Assembly (NCBI GenBank): GCA_037440105.1
Contig: JBBIUS010000040.1
Location: forward strand, 1 to 6,291
Reading direction: 5' to 3'
Length of the DNA: 6,291 nt
Source of the DNA: JBBIUS01 sp037440105
GTDB taxonomy: Bacteria; Patescibacteriota; Patescibacteriia; XYB2-FULL-38-15
Part shown: positions 1 through 4,948 of the stretch, piece after piece
Position numbering within the stretch: position 1 is the first letter of the stretch
Layout: the number at the start of each line of letters is the position of its first letter
Translations under genes and position numbers: made by a program
Notes under the pieces: model-generated
Told to the model about the DNA's origin: nothing
The model's database searches: none
Seen by the model: only the letters and a program-made list of their open reading frames with translations

Positions 1-46
1 ATCACTTTGCGGCATGAGCGTTTACTAATATTAATAGAATAAAACA

Positions 47-467
47 ATGAATAAAAAGTTTTTTGCAATTTTAGGAGCGTTTGCGCTTTTGGCGACTTTA
101 GGAGCAGGTTGCGGTCAGCCGGCTGGGCAGCCGTCAAGTCAGATTGAGTTTGGCCAGAGAATTTTTTCAGTTTTTGGCTGATAAAAAAATTTACGAAGCG
201 CTTTCCATGACGGATGTTGACGAGAATACTAAACAAATGTGGGGAGTTAATTTTAATACGATACAGTCTTTACGCGTGAAAGATATAGCACCGGTTTTTG
301 AAGAGGAGTGGACTTCAAGCCGTCAGAGTTTTAAGGTTGAATTAGAAGTTGGAGTAACAAGCGAAGGTGAAGGTTATGGTTGGAGACAAGGGCAAAATAC
401 GAGATGGGTTACACTTCAAAAAAACGGCGGAATCTGGCAAATCCATGAATTAGCCAATAATCCTTAA
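47..467 (+). pseudogene. Frame-broken small lipoprotein (signal peptide and mature domain in different frames)
   Basis: From the ATG at 47 the frame encodes a classic lipoprotein signal peptide: basic N-terminus (MNKK), hydrophobic core, and lipobox LGAGC with the lipidated cysteine at residue 22 (codon 110-112), followed by a Gln/Pro/Ser-rich linker. This frame ends at adjacent TGA and TAA codons (179-184). The mature domain lies in the +1 frame, open from 102 and ending with TAA at 465-467. Together the two pieces make one ordinary lipoprotein of about 140 residues, so a single extra base (or two missing bases) between about 110 and 147 is the simplest reading. The signal peptide closely resembles that of the next gene (485), which suggests related lipoproteins side by side. 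No Shine-Dalgarno sequence precedes 47. It could be a true pseudogene, a sequencing or assembly error, or, less likely, a +1 programmed frameshift; I see no recognised slippery site. Confidence 0.62.
144..467 (+). CDS. NTF2-like domain: displaced mature part of the broken lipoprotein
   Basis: This open stretch of 107 codons can only start independently at the TTG at 144, which has no ribosome binding site. It opens with an amphipathic helix (residues 3-21, AREFFQFLADKKIYEALSM) and ends with paired strands (WVTLQKNGGIWQIHEL, residues 88-103). That layout is typical of small NTF2-like extracytoplasmic domains found on bacterial lipoproteins (an N-terminal 'FFxxLxxkxxxxA' helix and a C-terminal 'W.v.l.k..g.W.I.el' hairpin). 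The family assignment is from pattern only; no catalytic residues are identifiable. I regard it as the mature half of the gene that begins at 47, not as an independent cytoplasmic protein, because it lacks its own start signals and the upstream lipobox would otherwise have no cargo. Confidence 0.5.
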   Translation: MSLAREFFQFLADKKIYEALSMTDVDENTKQMWGVNFNTIQSLRVKDIAPVFEEEWTSSRQSFKVELEVGVTSEGEGYGWRQGQNTRWVTLQKNGGIWQIHELANNP

Positions 468-484
468 TTAATAATTTTAAATCT

Positions 485-1033
485 ATGATGAACAAAAAAA
501 TTTTTGCGGTTTTAGCAATATTAGCAAGCACGGTGCTTTTGGGCGCCGGCTGTGGCGGTCAACAAAAAGTGGGGCCAACAACAGACAGCAGTAAGGAAGA
601 AAAAAAAGTTTTGGGCATGGAAGATGTCTGTAATTATTTTCCTAAAGAACTTGTTGAGGAAGCGATCGATCGGCCGATTGTCAGAGCAGAAAAATCAATG
701 GCAGACGATGCTTGCTTTTATTACACTGAGTATGATGAAGGATACTTCGGCGGAAGGGGAGCCGGCGGGCCGAATGTTGTTGTGGTTTTTGAAGAAAAAA
801 ATCTTGACGACGCCTGGAAGGCAGAAATGATTGAAAAAACTTACATAGTCGAGAGGGACGCAAGTATTCCAATGGATAATTATGTAGTTAAAAGAAAAAA
901 TGGCGATCCGTGGCAGGTTAATCTGATTGTTGGAGGAGGTAAAATTTTACGCTTCCAAATCAATCACAAAGCAGTTGCTGGTGAATATTTGGTAAAAGTT
1001 GCTGCCAGATTTGCTGAGAGAATTAATAAATAG
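485..1033 (+). CDS. Small exported lipoprotein of unknown function
   Basis: The 182-residue product starts with two consecutive ATG codons (485 and 488); either could initiate. Residues 3-23 form a lipoprotein signal peptide with lipobox LGAGC, Cys23 being the lipidation site, followed by a polar linker to about residue 43. The mature domain (44-182) carries two further cysteines, Cys49 (in EDVCNYF) and Cys77 (in DDACFYY), which could form a disulfide outside the membrane. The order Cys-helix, second Cys next to aromatic residues, strand-rich middle, and C-terminal helix (165-181, ending VKVAARFAERI) is reminiscent of DUF3558-type lipoproteins. That is a resemblance only. The gene sits 17 bases after the broken lipoprotein and shares its signal-peptide style. 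No Shine-Dalgarno sequence precedes it; the leader is purely AT-rich. It ends with TAG at 1031-1033. Confidence 0.85.
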   Translation: MMNKKIFAVLAILASTVLLGAGCGGQQKVGPTTDSSKEEKKVLGMEDVCNYFPKELVEEAIDRPIVRAEKSMADDACFYYTEYDEGYFGGRGAGGPNVVVVFEEKNLDDAWKAEMIEKTYIVERDASIPMDNYVVKRKNGDPWQVNLIVGGGKILRFQINHKAVAGEYLVKVAARFAERINK

Positions 1034-1036
1034 CGA

Positions 1037-1045
1037 TGCTAAAAT
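1037..1045 (+). promoter_or_regulatory. Possible extended -10 element upstream of the nuclease gene
   Basis: The sequence TGCTAAAAT matches the extended -10 pattern TGnTAtAAT. It lies just after the stop codon of the preceding lipoprotein and 11 bases before the ATG at 1057, so transcription would begin about 5 bases before the start codon. No convincing -35 is present at the right distance. The identical nonamer occurs upstream of the gene at 2928, which supports it modestly; in AT-rich DNA it may also be chance. Confidence 0.25.
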
Positions 1046-1056
1046 AATAAAAATTT

Positions 1057-1797
1057 ATGACCTATGTAAGAAAGCAAAATCTTTTTGATCCAAAATCAAA
1101 AGAACCTTTTAAATTGAGTCGGACAAAGTTGGAACTTTTTGTTGAATGCCCGCGCTGTTTTTATTTGGACCGCCGGCTGGGGGTTGGCCGGCCAGAAGGT
1201 CCGCCTTTTACCCTAAACAAAGCAGTTGACACGCTCCTTAAAAAAGAATTTGACATTCACCGGGCAAAAGGCGAGCCGCATCCCTTGATGAAAAAATATA
1301 AAGTTGACGCTATTCCTTTTGCTCATGAAGATATGGACAAGTGGCGGGAAACTTTCAGCGGCGTGCAGTATTTGCATCTGCCGACCAATTTTTTGGTTTT
1401 TGGGGCAGTTGATGATATTTGGATTGACCATAAAGGAAGATTGATTGTTGTCGATTACAAAGCAACAAGCACGAGCAAGGAAATCACTTTAGAAGATGGG
1501 TGGAAAGAAAGCTACAAAAGACAGATGGAAATTTATCAGTGGCTATTAAGACAGAAAGGATTTGATGTTTCTGATATTGGTTATTTTGTTTATGTAAATG
1601 CCAAAGACGACCGCAAGGCGTTTGATAAGAAATTGGAATTTGATGTTGAACTTTTAAGCTATAAAGGAAATGATAAGTGGGTAGAAAAAACGATTTTAGA
1701 TGCTCATAAATGTTTGATGAGCGATAAAATCCCGTCTCTAGGGGAAAATTGCGATTACTGCCAATATCGCCAAGCGGCAAGAAGATTTGAAAAATAA
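1057..1797 (+). CDS. Cas4/RecB-like PD-(D/E)XK nuclease with two CxxC pairs
   Basis: This 246-residue protein has the core of the RecB/Cas4-like PD-(D/E)XK nuclease family (PDDEXK_1 type). FGAVDDIWID (residues 115-124) supplies the first metal-binding aspartate (Asp119 or Asp120). IVVDYKATS (130-138) supplies the D-x-K catalytic pair Asp133 and Lys135. RQMEIYQWLL (155-164) is the QxxxY motif (Gln156, Tyr160) typical of this clade. Cysteines lie at both ends: Cys31 and Cys34 (ECPRC) and Cys232 and Cys235 (NCDYC). They probably hold an iron-sulfur cluster, as in Cas4 and AddB, though those usually have a 1 + 3 cysteine layout. The His often seen in the N-terminal helix of such nucleases is not evident. 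No CRISPR array or cas gene is nearby, so a role in DNA repair or end processing is more likely than adaptation. The HAD gene starts 12 bases downstream, suggesting co-transcription. No Shine-Dalgarno sequence is present. Confidence 0.85.
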   Translation: MTYVRKQNLFDPKSKEPFKLSRTKLELFVECPRCFYLDRRLGVGRPEGPPFTLNKAVDTLLKKEFDIHRAKGEPHPLMKKYKVDAIPFAHEDMDKWRETFSGVQYLHLPTNFLVFGAVDDIWIDHKGRLIVVDYKATSTSKEITLEDGWKESYKRQMEIYQWLLRQKGFDVSDIGYFVYVNAKDDRKAFDKKLEFDVELLSYKGNDKWVEKTILDAHKCLMSDKIPSLGENCDYCQYRQAARRFEK

Positions 1798-1809
1798 TTT
1801 TTAAATTTT

Positions 1810-2493
1810 ATGAAAAAAGTCGCAGTTTTTGATATTGACGGAACAATTTTTCGTTCTAGTTTATTAATTGAACTTGTTGAAGCCTTGATTGCCGAAGGTG
1901 TTTTTTCTGAGGATGTAAGAAAAATTTATGCTCGGGCTTATAAAAATTGGCTGGATAGAAAAGATGTTTATGAAAAATATATTGAAGGAGTTATTAGGGC
2001 TTTTAATAGACGAATTAAAGGCATAGAGCAAAAAAAGTTTTTGAAAGTAGCAAAAAAAGTCATTGCTTTTCATAAAAATAGAGTTTATCGTTTTACCCGC
2101 GATTTAGTGCAAGATTTAAAAAAGAAAAAATATTATCTTTTAGCAATTTCAAATTCGCCGAGAGAAATAGTTGAAGAGTTTTGCCAAAAATTAGGTTTTA
2201 ATAAAGTGTACGGCCGGATTTATGAAACAGACAAAAAGGGAAAGTTAACTGGAAAAATTCTTTATTTGGACATGATTACTGATAAAGCAAAAATTTTAAA
2301 GCGGGCAGTTGAAAAAGAAAATCTGACTTTGCGCGGTTCAGTCGGCGTCGGCGACACAGAAAGTGATATTGCTTTTTTAAAAATGGTTTCTAGGCCGATT
2401 TGTTTTAATCCAAACCAAAAACTTTATAATTACGCAAAAAAGAAAGGCTGGGAGATTGTGGTTGAGAGAAAAGATGTAATTTACACTTTATAA
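1810..2493 (+). CDS. HAD-superfamily subfamily IB phosphatase (SerB-like)
   Basis: This is a complete 227-residue HAD hydrolase with all four motifs. Motif I is FDIDGT (7-12; nucleophile Asp8, acid/base Asp10). Motif II is SNS (Ser114). Motif III is probably Lys159 in TDKAKIL. Motif IV is GDTESD (181-186; Asp182 and Asp186 bind Mg). The helical insert between motifs I and II (about residues 18-95) is a C1-type cap, which places it in subfamily IB with phosphoserine phosphatase and related phosphomonoesterases. The exact substrate cannot be read from the sequence; no serine biosynthesis genes are adjacent. It is cytoplasmic, with no signal peptide. It follows the nuclease gene by 12 bases and precedes the membrane protein by 19 bases, so the three may be co-transcribed. 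There is no Shine-Dalgarno sequence; the ATG is preceded only by A/T. Confidence 0.9.
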   Translation: MKKVAVFDIDGTIFRSSLLIELVEALIAEGVFSEDVRKIYARAYKNWLDRKDVYEKYIEGVIRAFNRRIKGIEQKKFLKVAKKVIAFHKNRVYRFTRDLVQDLKKKKYYLLAISNSPREIVEEFCQKLGFNKVYGRIYETDKKGKLTGKILYLDMITDKAKILKRAVEKENLTLRGSVGVGDTESDIAFLKMVSRPICFNPNQKLYNYAKKKGWEIVVERKDVIYTL

Positions 2494-2512
2494 ATTTCAG
2501 CCGAATGACAAT

Positions 2513-2821
2513 ATGATTAGTTTTTTGCCAAAAACAAAATTTGGAAGATTATCAGCGATATTTATTGTTTTTTTCTTTTTATGTTTTTTAATTCTGAATA
2601 TTTTTGTATTAGCCGGCCAGCGGGGCGGCAAGGGATTTTTTAGCAATTTGTATTTGGCGATTCCCGGCATTTTGGCCGCGTTTTTCGGCATTACCTCATT
2701 TATTTTTGGCTTCTTTTCTATTTTTTGGAAAAAGGAGCAGGGGATTTTAGTTTTAATTTCAACTTTAATCGGACTCTTGATTATTGTTTTTATTTTAGGC
2801 GAAATTTTTTCGCCTCATTAA
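2513..2821 (+). CDS. Small three-helix membrane protein, function unknown
   Basis: This 102-residue, very hydrophobic protein has three likely membrane segments: about 12-34, 46-71 and 77-98. A short charged loop (QRGGKG, 36-41) joins the first two, and WKKEQG (72-77) joins the second and third. By the positive-inside rule the basic N-terminus (KTKFGR) would be cytoplasmic, but the loop charges leave topology uncertain. No enzymatic motif is visible and I do not recognise a named family, although small proteins of this layout are common in Patescibacteria and Firmicutes. The ATG at 2513 is the natural start because it precedes the basic N-terminus; there is no Shine-Dalgarno sequence. It follows the HAD gene by 19 bases. 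About 106 bases without a gene follow it. Confidence 0.75.
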   Translation: MISFLPKTKFGRLSAIFIVFFFLCFLILNIFVLAGQRGGKGFFSNLYLAIPGILAAFFGITSFIFGFFSIFWKKEQGILVLISTLIGLLIIVFILGEIFSPH

Positions 2822-2891
2822 ACGAGCAGCGAGTAACGGGCCTTCAGAAAAAAATCAAAGAATTTTTAAAAGAAAATTTAAAAAAATAATT

Positions 2892-2921
2892 TTGGCGCAA
2901 AAAAATAAAATTTGCTAAAAT
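2892..2921 (+). promoter_or_regulatory. Putative promoter of the DUF167-SIMPL-holin-like unit, predicted leaderless
   Basis: A -35-like TTGGCG (2892-2897) is followed after 18 bases by a -10-like TAAAAT (2916-2921) preceded by TG (2913-2914), giving the extended -10 form TGCTAAAAT. The initiation point expected 6-8 bases after the -10 falls at 2927-2929, which is the ATG itself (2928-2930). The mRNA would therefore be leaderless or nearly so, matching the absence of a Shine-Dalgarno sequence. A second -10-like TATAAT (2924-2929) overlaps the start codon and is too close to serve this ATG. Confidence 0.45.
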
Positions 2922-2927
2922 TATATA

Positions 2928-3149
2928 ATGAGACTTTTTATCAAAACAAAACCAGGCGCTAAAATAGAACAAGTTAAAAAGATTGACGAAACGCACTTTG
3001 AGGTATGGGTAAAAGAACCGCCGAAAGAAGGAAAAGCAAATGAAGCGCTTTTAAAAGTTTTGGCAAAATATTTTGGGATTCCAAAATCGCGTCTTGAAAT
3101 AATTTCTGGCCAAGCTTCAAAGCAAAAAATCATTGAAATTATTTTTTAA
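2928..3149 (+). CDS. yggU: DUF167 / YggU family protein
   Basis: This 73-residue protein covers the whole DUF167 (YggU, COG1872) domain and nothing else. Diagnostic segments are KTKPGAK (6-12), the core VKEPPKEGKANEALL (28-42), LAKYFGIPKSRLEIISG (45-61) and the C-terminal QKIIEI strand (66-71). These correspond to the family's 'tAPPvdGkANaaLikfLAk' and 'VeivsGetsRhKrv' blocks. The family has a small alpha/beta fold and is widespread, but its biochemical role is not established. It is cytoplasmic, with no signal peptide. It is the first gene of a tight set: the SIMPL gene begins 20 bases after its stop and the holin-like gene follows. The ATG at 2928 is unambiguous because the domain begins at residue 2. 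Confidence 0.92.
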   Translation: MRLFIKTKPGAKIEQVKKIDETHFEVWVKEPPKEGKANEALLKVLAKYFGIPKSRLEIISGQASKQKIIEIIF

Positions 3150-3169
3150 TTAATAAGTGATTTAAAATT

Positions 3170-3898
3170 ATGGAGCAAGAAAAATCAACAAAAATTATCT
3201 GGGCTGCCCTAGTTTTGGGTTTGTGCTTTCTTTTGAGCGCTGTTTTTGTTTCCCAAACAATTTTTAAAATAAAGCAGTTGGGAAACACTTTATCAGTGAC
3301 CGGTTCAACAAAACAAGTGGTTATGTCAGATACGGTTAAATGGAAAAGCAATTTTACTACTCAAGTTTTTGCTACAGAACTTGGCGCTGGCTACAGCAAA
3401 ATGAGCAGTGATGAAAAAATTGTCGTTGAGTTTTTAAAAGAAAATGGCGTTAAAAGCGAAGAAATAACGGTTTCGCCCGTTTTTATGGAGCAAGTTTACA
3501 AATACGACCAGTCAGGGCCGCGGGAATATGTTCTCCGTCAGATGATTGAGGTTAATTCAAACGATGTGCAAAAGATTACAGATTTGGTAAAGAACATCCA
3601 AAAAATTGTTGATAAGGGAGTGATTTTTTCTACTCAGTCGCTTGAATATTATTATTCAAAACTTCCAGAATTGAGAGTTAATTTGCTTTCTCCCGCGGTT
3701 GAGGACGCAAGATTGCGCGCCGAAAAGATTGCCAAAGCAAGCGGAAAGAAAATCAGTTCTGTTCAGTCAGCAAGTATGGGAGTTGTTCAAGTTTTGGCGC
3801 CGAATTCAGTTGAAATCTCTGACTACGGAACTTATGACACAAGCAGTATCGAAAAAGAAGTTATGGTAACGGTAAAAGTTGTTTTTAAATTAGAATAA
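3170..3898 (+). CDS. SIMPL-domain (DUF541) membrane-anchored protein
   Basis: The 242-residue product has one N-terminal membrane segment (about 9-32) followed by an extracytoplasmic SIMPL/DUF541 domain (about 38-242). Family features visible are the opening strand LSVTGSTKQVVMSDTVKW (41-58), the helix and turn KIVVEFLKENGVKSEEIT (83-100), and the hallmark helix AVEDARLRAEKIAKASGKKI (176-195) leading to the C-terminal VMVTVKVVFKLE strand. The membrane segment has no lipobox, so it is probably an uncleaved anchor. SIMPL proteins (such as BP26/OMP28 of Brucella) assemble into oligomers at the cell envelope, but no single biochemical function is known. Two hydrophobic-protein neighbours and a 17-base gap to the next gene suggest a shared envelope-related transcript. 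No Shine-Dalgarno sequence is present. Confidence 0.9.
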   Translation: MEQEKSTKIIWAALVLGLCFLLSAVFVSQTIFKIKQLGNTLSVTGSTKQVVMSDTVKWKSNFTTQVFATELGAGYSKMSSDEKIVVEFLKENGVKSEEITVSPVFMEQVYKYDQSGPREYVLRQMIEVNSNDVQKITDLVKNIQKIVDKGVIFSTQSLEYYYSKLPELRVNLLSPAVEDARLRAEKIAKASGKKISSVQSASMGVVQVLAPNSVEISDYGTYDTSSIEKEVMVTVKVVFKLE

Positions 3899-3915
3899 CT
3901 TTATTGAATAATTTT

Positions 3916-4251
3916 ATGTTTCTTTTAATTCGCTGGTTAATTTATGCTTTAGCCATAATGCTTTTGGCCTATGTTGTGCCTGGCATTTCAGTAAGAAATT
4001 TTTATTCAGCTCTGATTGCCGCTTTGATTTTAGGTTTGGTGAACGCAGTGATTCGGCCGCTTGTTATTTTGCTGACTTTGCCGGTAAATGTTCTAACTTT
4101 AGGTCTTTTCACTTTAGTGATTAATGCTCTAATGCTTTGGCTTGTAGCAACTATTGTTAAAGGGTTTGATGTAAAAAATTTTCTTGCCGCCTTTTTGGGC
4201 GCCCTGATTTTGTGGTTGGTGAGTTGGATAACGAATGCACTGACAAAGTAA
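3916..4251 (+). CDS. Four-helix membrane protein, phage_holin_4_2 / YvlD family
   Basis: This 111-residue protein has four predicted membrane helices (about 3-22, 29-48, 56-80 and 87-107). It shows the signature of the family misleadingly named 'phage holin family 4': VVPGISV (20-26), LGLVNAVIRPLV (39-50) and LPVNVLTLGLF (55-65). Members such as Bacillus YvlD are chromosomal and not tied to prophage; here too there is no phage gene nearby. The role is unknown, possibly envelope stress. I chose the ATG at 3916 over the in-frame TTG at 3904 because every other gene here uses ATG and the family begins right at the first helix; the TTG would add only MNNF. It lies 17 bases after the SIMPL stop, so it is probably the last gene of that unit. 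Confidence 0.88.
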   Translation: MFLLIRWLIYALAIMLLAYVVPGISVRNFYSALIAALILGLVNAVIRPLVILLTLPVNVLTLGLFTLVINALMLWLVATIVKGFDVKNFLAAFLGALILWLVSWITNALTK

Positions 4252-4278
4252 CAATTAACAATTGACAATTAATAATTA
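4251..4278 (+). repeat. Four tandem imperfect heptamers (ACAATTA type)
   Basis: Four heptamers run head to tail: ACAATTA (4251-4257), ACAATTG (4258-4264), ACAATTA (4265-4271) and ATAATTA (4272-4278). They fill most of the 39-base gap between two genes and begin on the last base of the preceding stop codon. They look like a short low-complexity tandem repeat created by slippage. The second and third units together form TTGACA (4262-4267), a perfect -35 hexamer, but no suitably placed -10 lies before the next ATG at 4291. Confidence 0.6.
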
Positions 4279-4290
4279 ACTTAAATTATT

Positions 4291-4809
4291 ATGAAAAAAT
4301 TTTTGTTTTTTGCGGTGGTGATTTTTGTGCTTTTAATTTTAATCGGCGCTGGATGCGTAAGTTTTGAAGTAGAGGATAGGGAAAAGGCAGTAAATGAAGG
4401 GCCAACTGTTCTGCCTGAGGTAAATGTAAATGAGGAGGTTGCTCCGGAAGAAGTTGTTAACGCGCCAACTGAACCGACAGCCGGTTGGGAAGTTTACCGC
4501 GATGAGCCGTGGGCTATTGAGATGAAATATCCGCCAAAATACAAAACTGTTTTTGACACTTACGGCTGGCCGCACGCCTTGATTCATTTCATTGAGAAAG
4601 CCGGAGCCCAGTCTTATCGGGCGCACATTGAAACTTGGGATAAAGAAGGAGATTTTCAGGCAGTCTACGGCAGAGGCCCTGCTTTTATTGCCAGACATCC
4701 AAATGGGAAAAATTATATCACTGTTGACTACAACAGCGACCCAAACAATCCTGCTGTTGATGAAGAATGGAAATTAATTATTTCTACTTTCAGATTCACA
4801 GCGCCTTAA
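4291..4809 (+). CDS. Lipoprotein with an extracytoplasmic 'GWxxYRxE...YP' domain
   Basis: This 172-residue product begins with a signal peptide (MKKF then hydrophobic 5-18) and lipobox LIGAGC, with the lipidated cysteine at residue 22. A long acidic, Pro/Glu/Val/Asn-rich spacer (about 26-63) separates the membrane anchor from a folded domain (64-172). The domain opens with AGWEVYRDEPWAIEMKYPPKY (64-84) and closes with ISTFRFTAP (164-172). The same opening and closing pattern recurs in the lipoprotein at 4949 (GWKEYRNE...FWYPEEW and STFRFTR), so the two share a domain type, probably the PsbP-like fold common in Patescibacteria; its function is unknown. The start is the only ATG in place; it has an AT-only leader and no Shine-Dalgarno sequence. 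The stop codon lies inside the stem of a strong terminator, so the message ends with this gene. Confidence 0.83.
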   Translation: MKKFLFFAVVIFVLLILIGAGCVSFEVEDREKAVNEGPTVLPEVNVNEEVAPEEVVNAPTEPTAGWEVYRDEPWAIEMKYPPKYKTVFDTYGWPHALIHFIEKAGAQSYRAHIETWDKEGDFQAVYGRGPAFIARHPNGKNYITVDYNSDPNNPAVDEEWKLIISTFRFTAP

Positions 4810-4829
4810 ATTTTTTAAGGCGTTTTTTT
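4802..4829 (+). terminator. Intrinsic (rho-independent) terminator
   Basis: CGCCTTAAA (4802-4810) pairs perfectly with TTTAAGGCG (4814-4822) across a three-base TTT loop, followed immediately by seven T residues (4823-4829). The stop codon of the upstream lipoprotein (4807-4809) is embedded in the left arm. This is the only convincing intrinsic terminator in the window, and it separates the Shine-Dalgarno-less genes upstream from the Shine-Dalgarno-led pair downstream. Confidence 0.92.
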
Positions 4830-4934
4830 AATGGGTAAAGAAATTCAAAATTATGTCTAAAATTTTCCAAGGAGGGATTAAAAATAAAGGTCGGTTCTTT
4901 AAAAATTTAAGTTGCTGTTTTTCAAATTGTTCAA

Positions 4935-4941
4935 AAGGAGG
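4935..4941 (+). promoter_or_regulatory. Strong Shine-Dalgarno site setting the start at 4949
   Basis: AAGGAGG ends 7 bases before the ATG at 4949, an optimal arrangement. It decides between this start and the in-frame ATG at 4853, which has none and would put 32 extra residues before the signal peptide. A second AAGGAGG (4869-4875) has no start codon at a usable distance. Confidence 0.88.
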
Positions 4942-4948
4942 AAAGAAC

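Noticed and set aside
1..42. Possible 3' end of an upstream gene (frame 1 open to TAA at 40-42)
   Set aside because: Only 13 codons are visible and they show no recognisable motif; the other two frames also close quickly, so a gene end cannot be told from intergenic DNA.
179..184. UGA recoding (as glycine) to explain the frame break of the first lipoprotein
   Set aside because: The TGA is followed at once by TAA in the same frame and the real domain is in another frame; no other gene contains an in-frame TGA.
1057..1797. Cas4 of a CRISPR system
   Set aside because: No repeat-spacer array or other cas gene is in the window, and the cysteine layout differs from Cas4.
2798..2814. Inverted repeat GGCGAAA/TTTCGCC as a terminator of the membrane-protein gene
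   Set aside because: The seven-base stem lies inside the coding region and is not followed by a T run, so it does not look like an intrinsic terminator.
3916..4251. Holin of a prophage
   Set aside because: The family name is historical; no endolysin, structural or integrase gene is nearby and the neighbours are chromosomal housekeeping-type genes.
4262..4290. TTGACA at 4262-4267 as a real promoter for the lipoprotein at 4291
   Set aside because: No -10 hexamer occurs at a 16-18 base spacing that would start transcription before the ATG; the hexamer arises from the heptamer repeats.
4853..4948. N-terminal extension of the second lipoprotein from the ATG at 4853
   Set aside because: It would bury the signal peptide behind 32 residues, and the ATG at 4949 has an ideal Shine-Dalgarno site.
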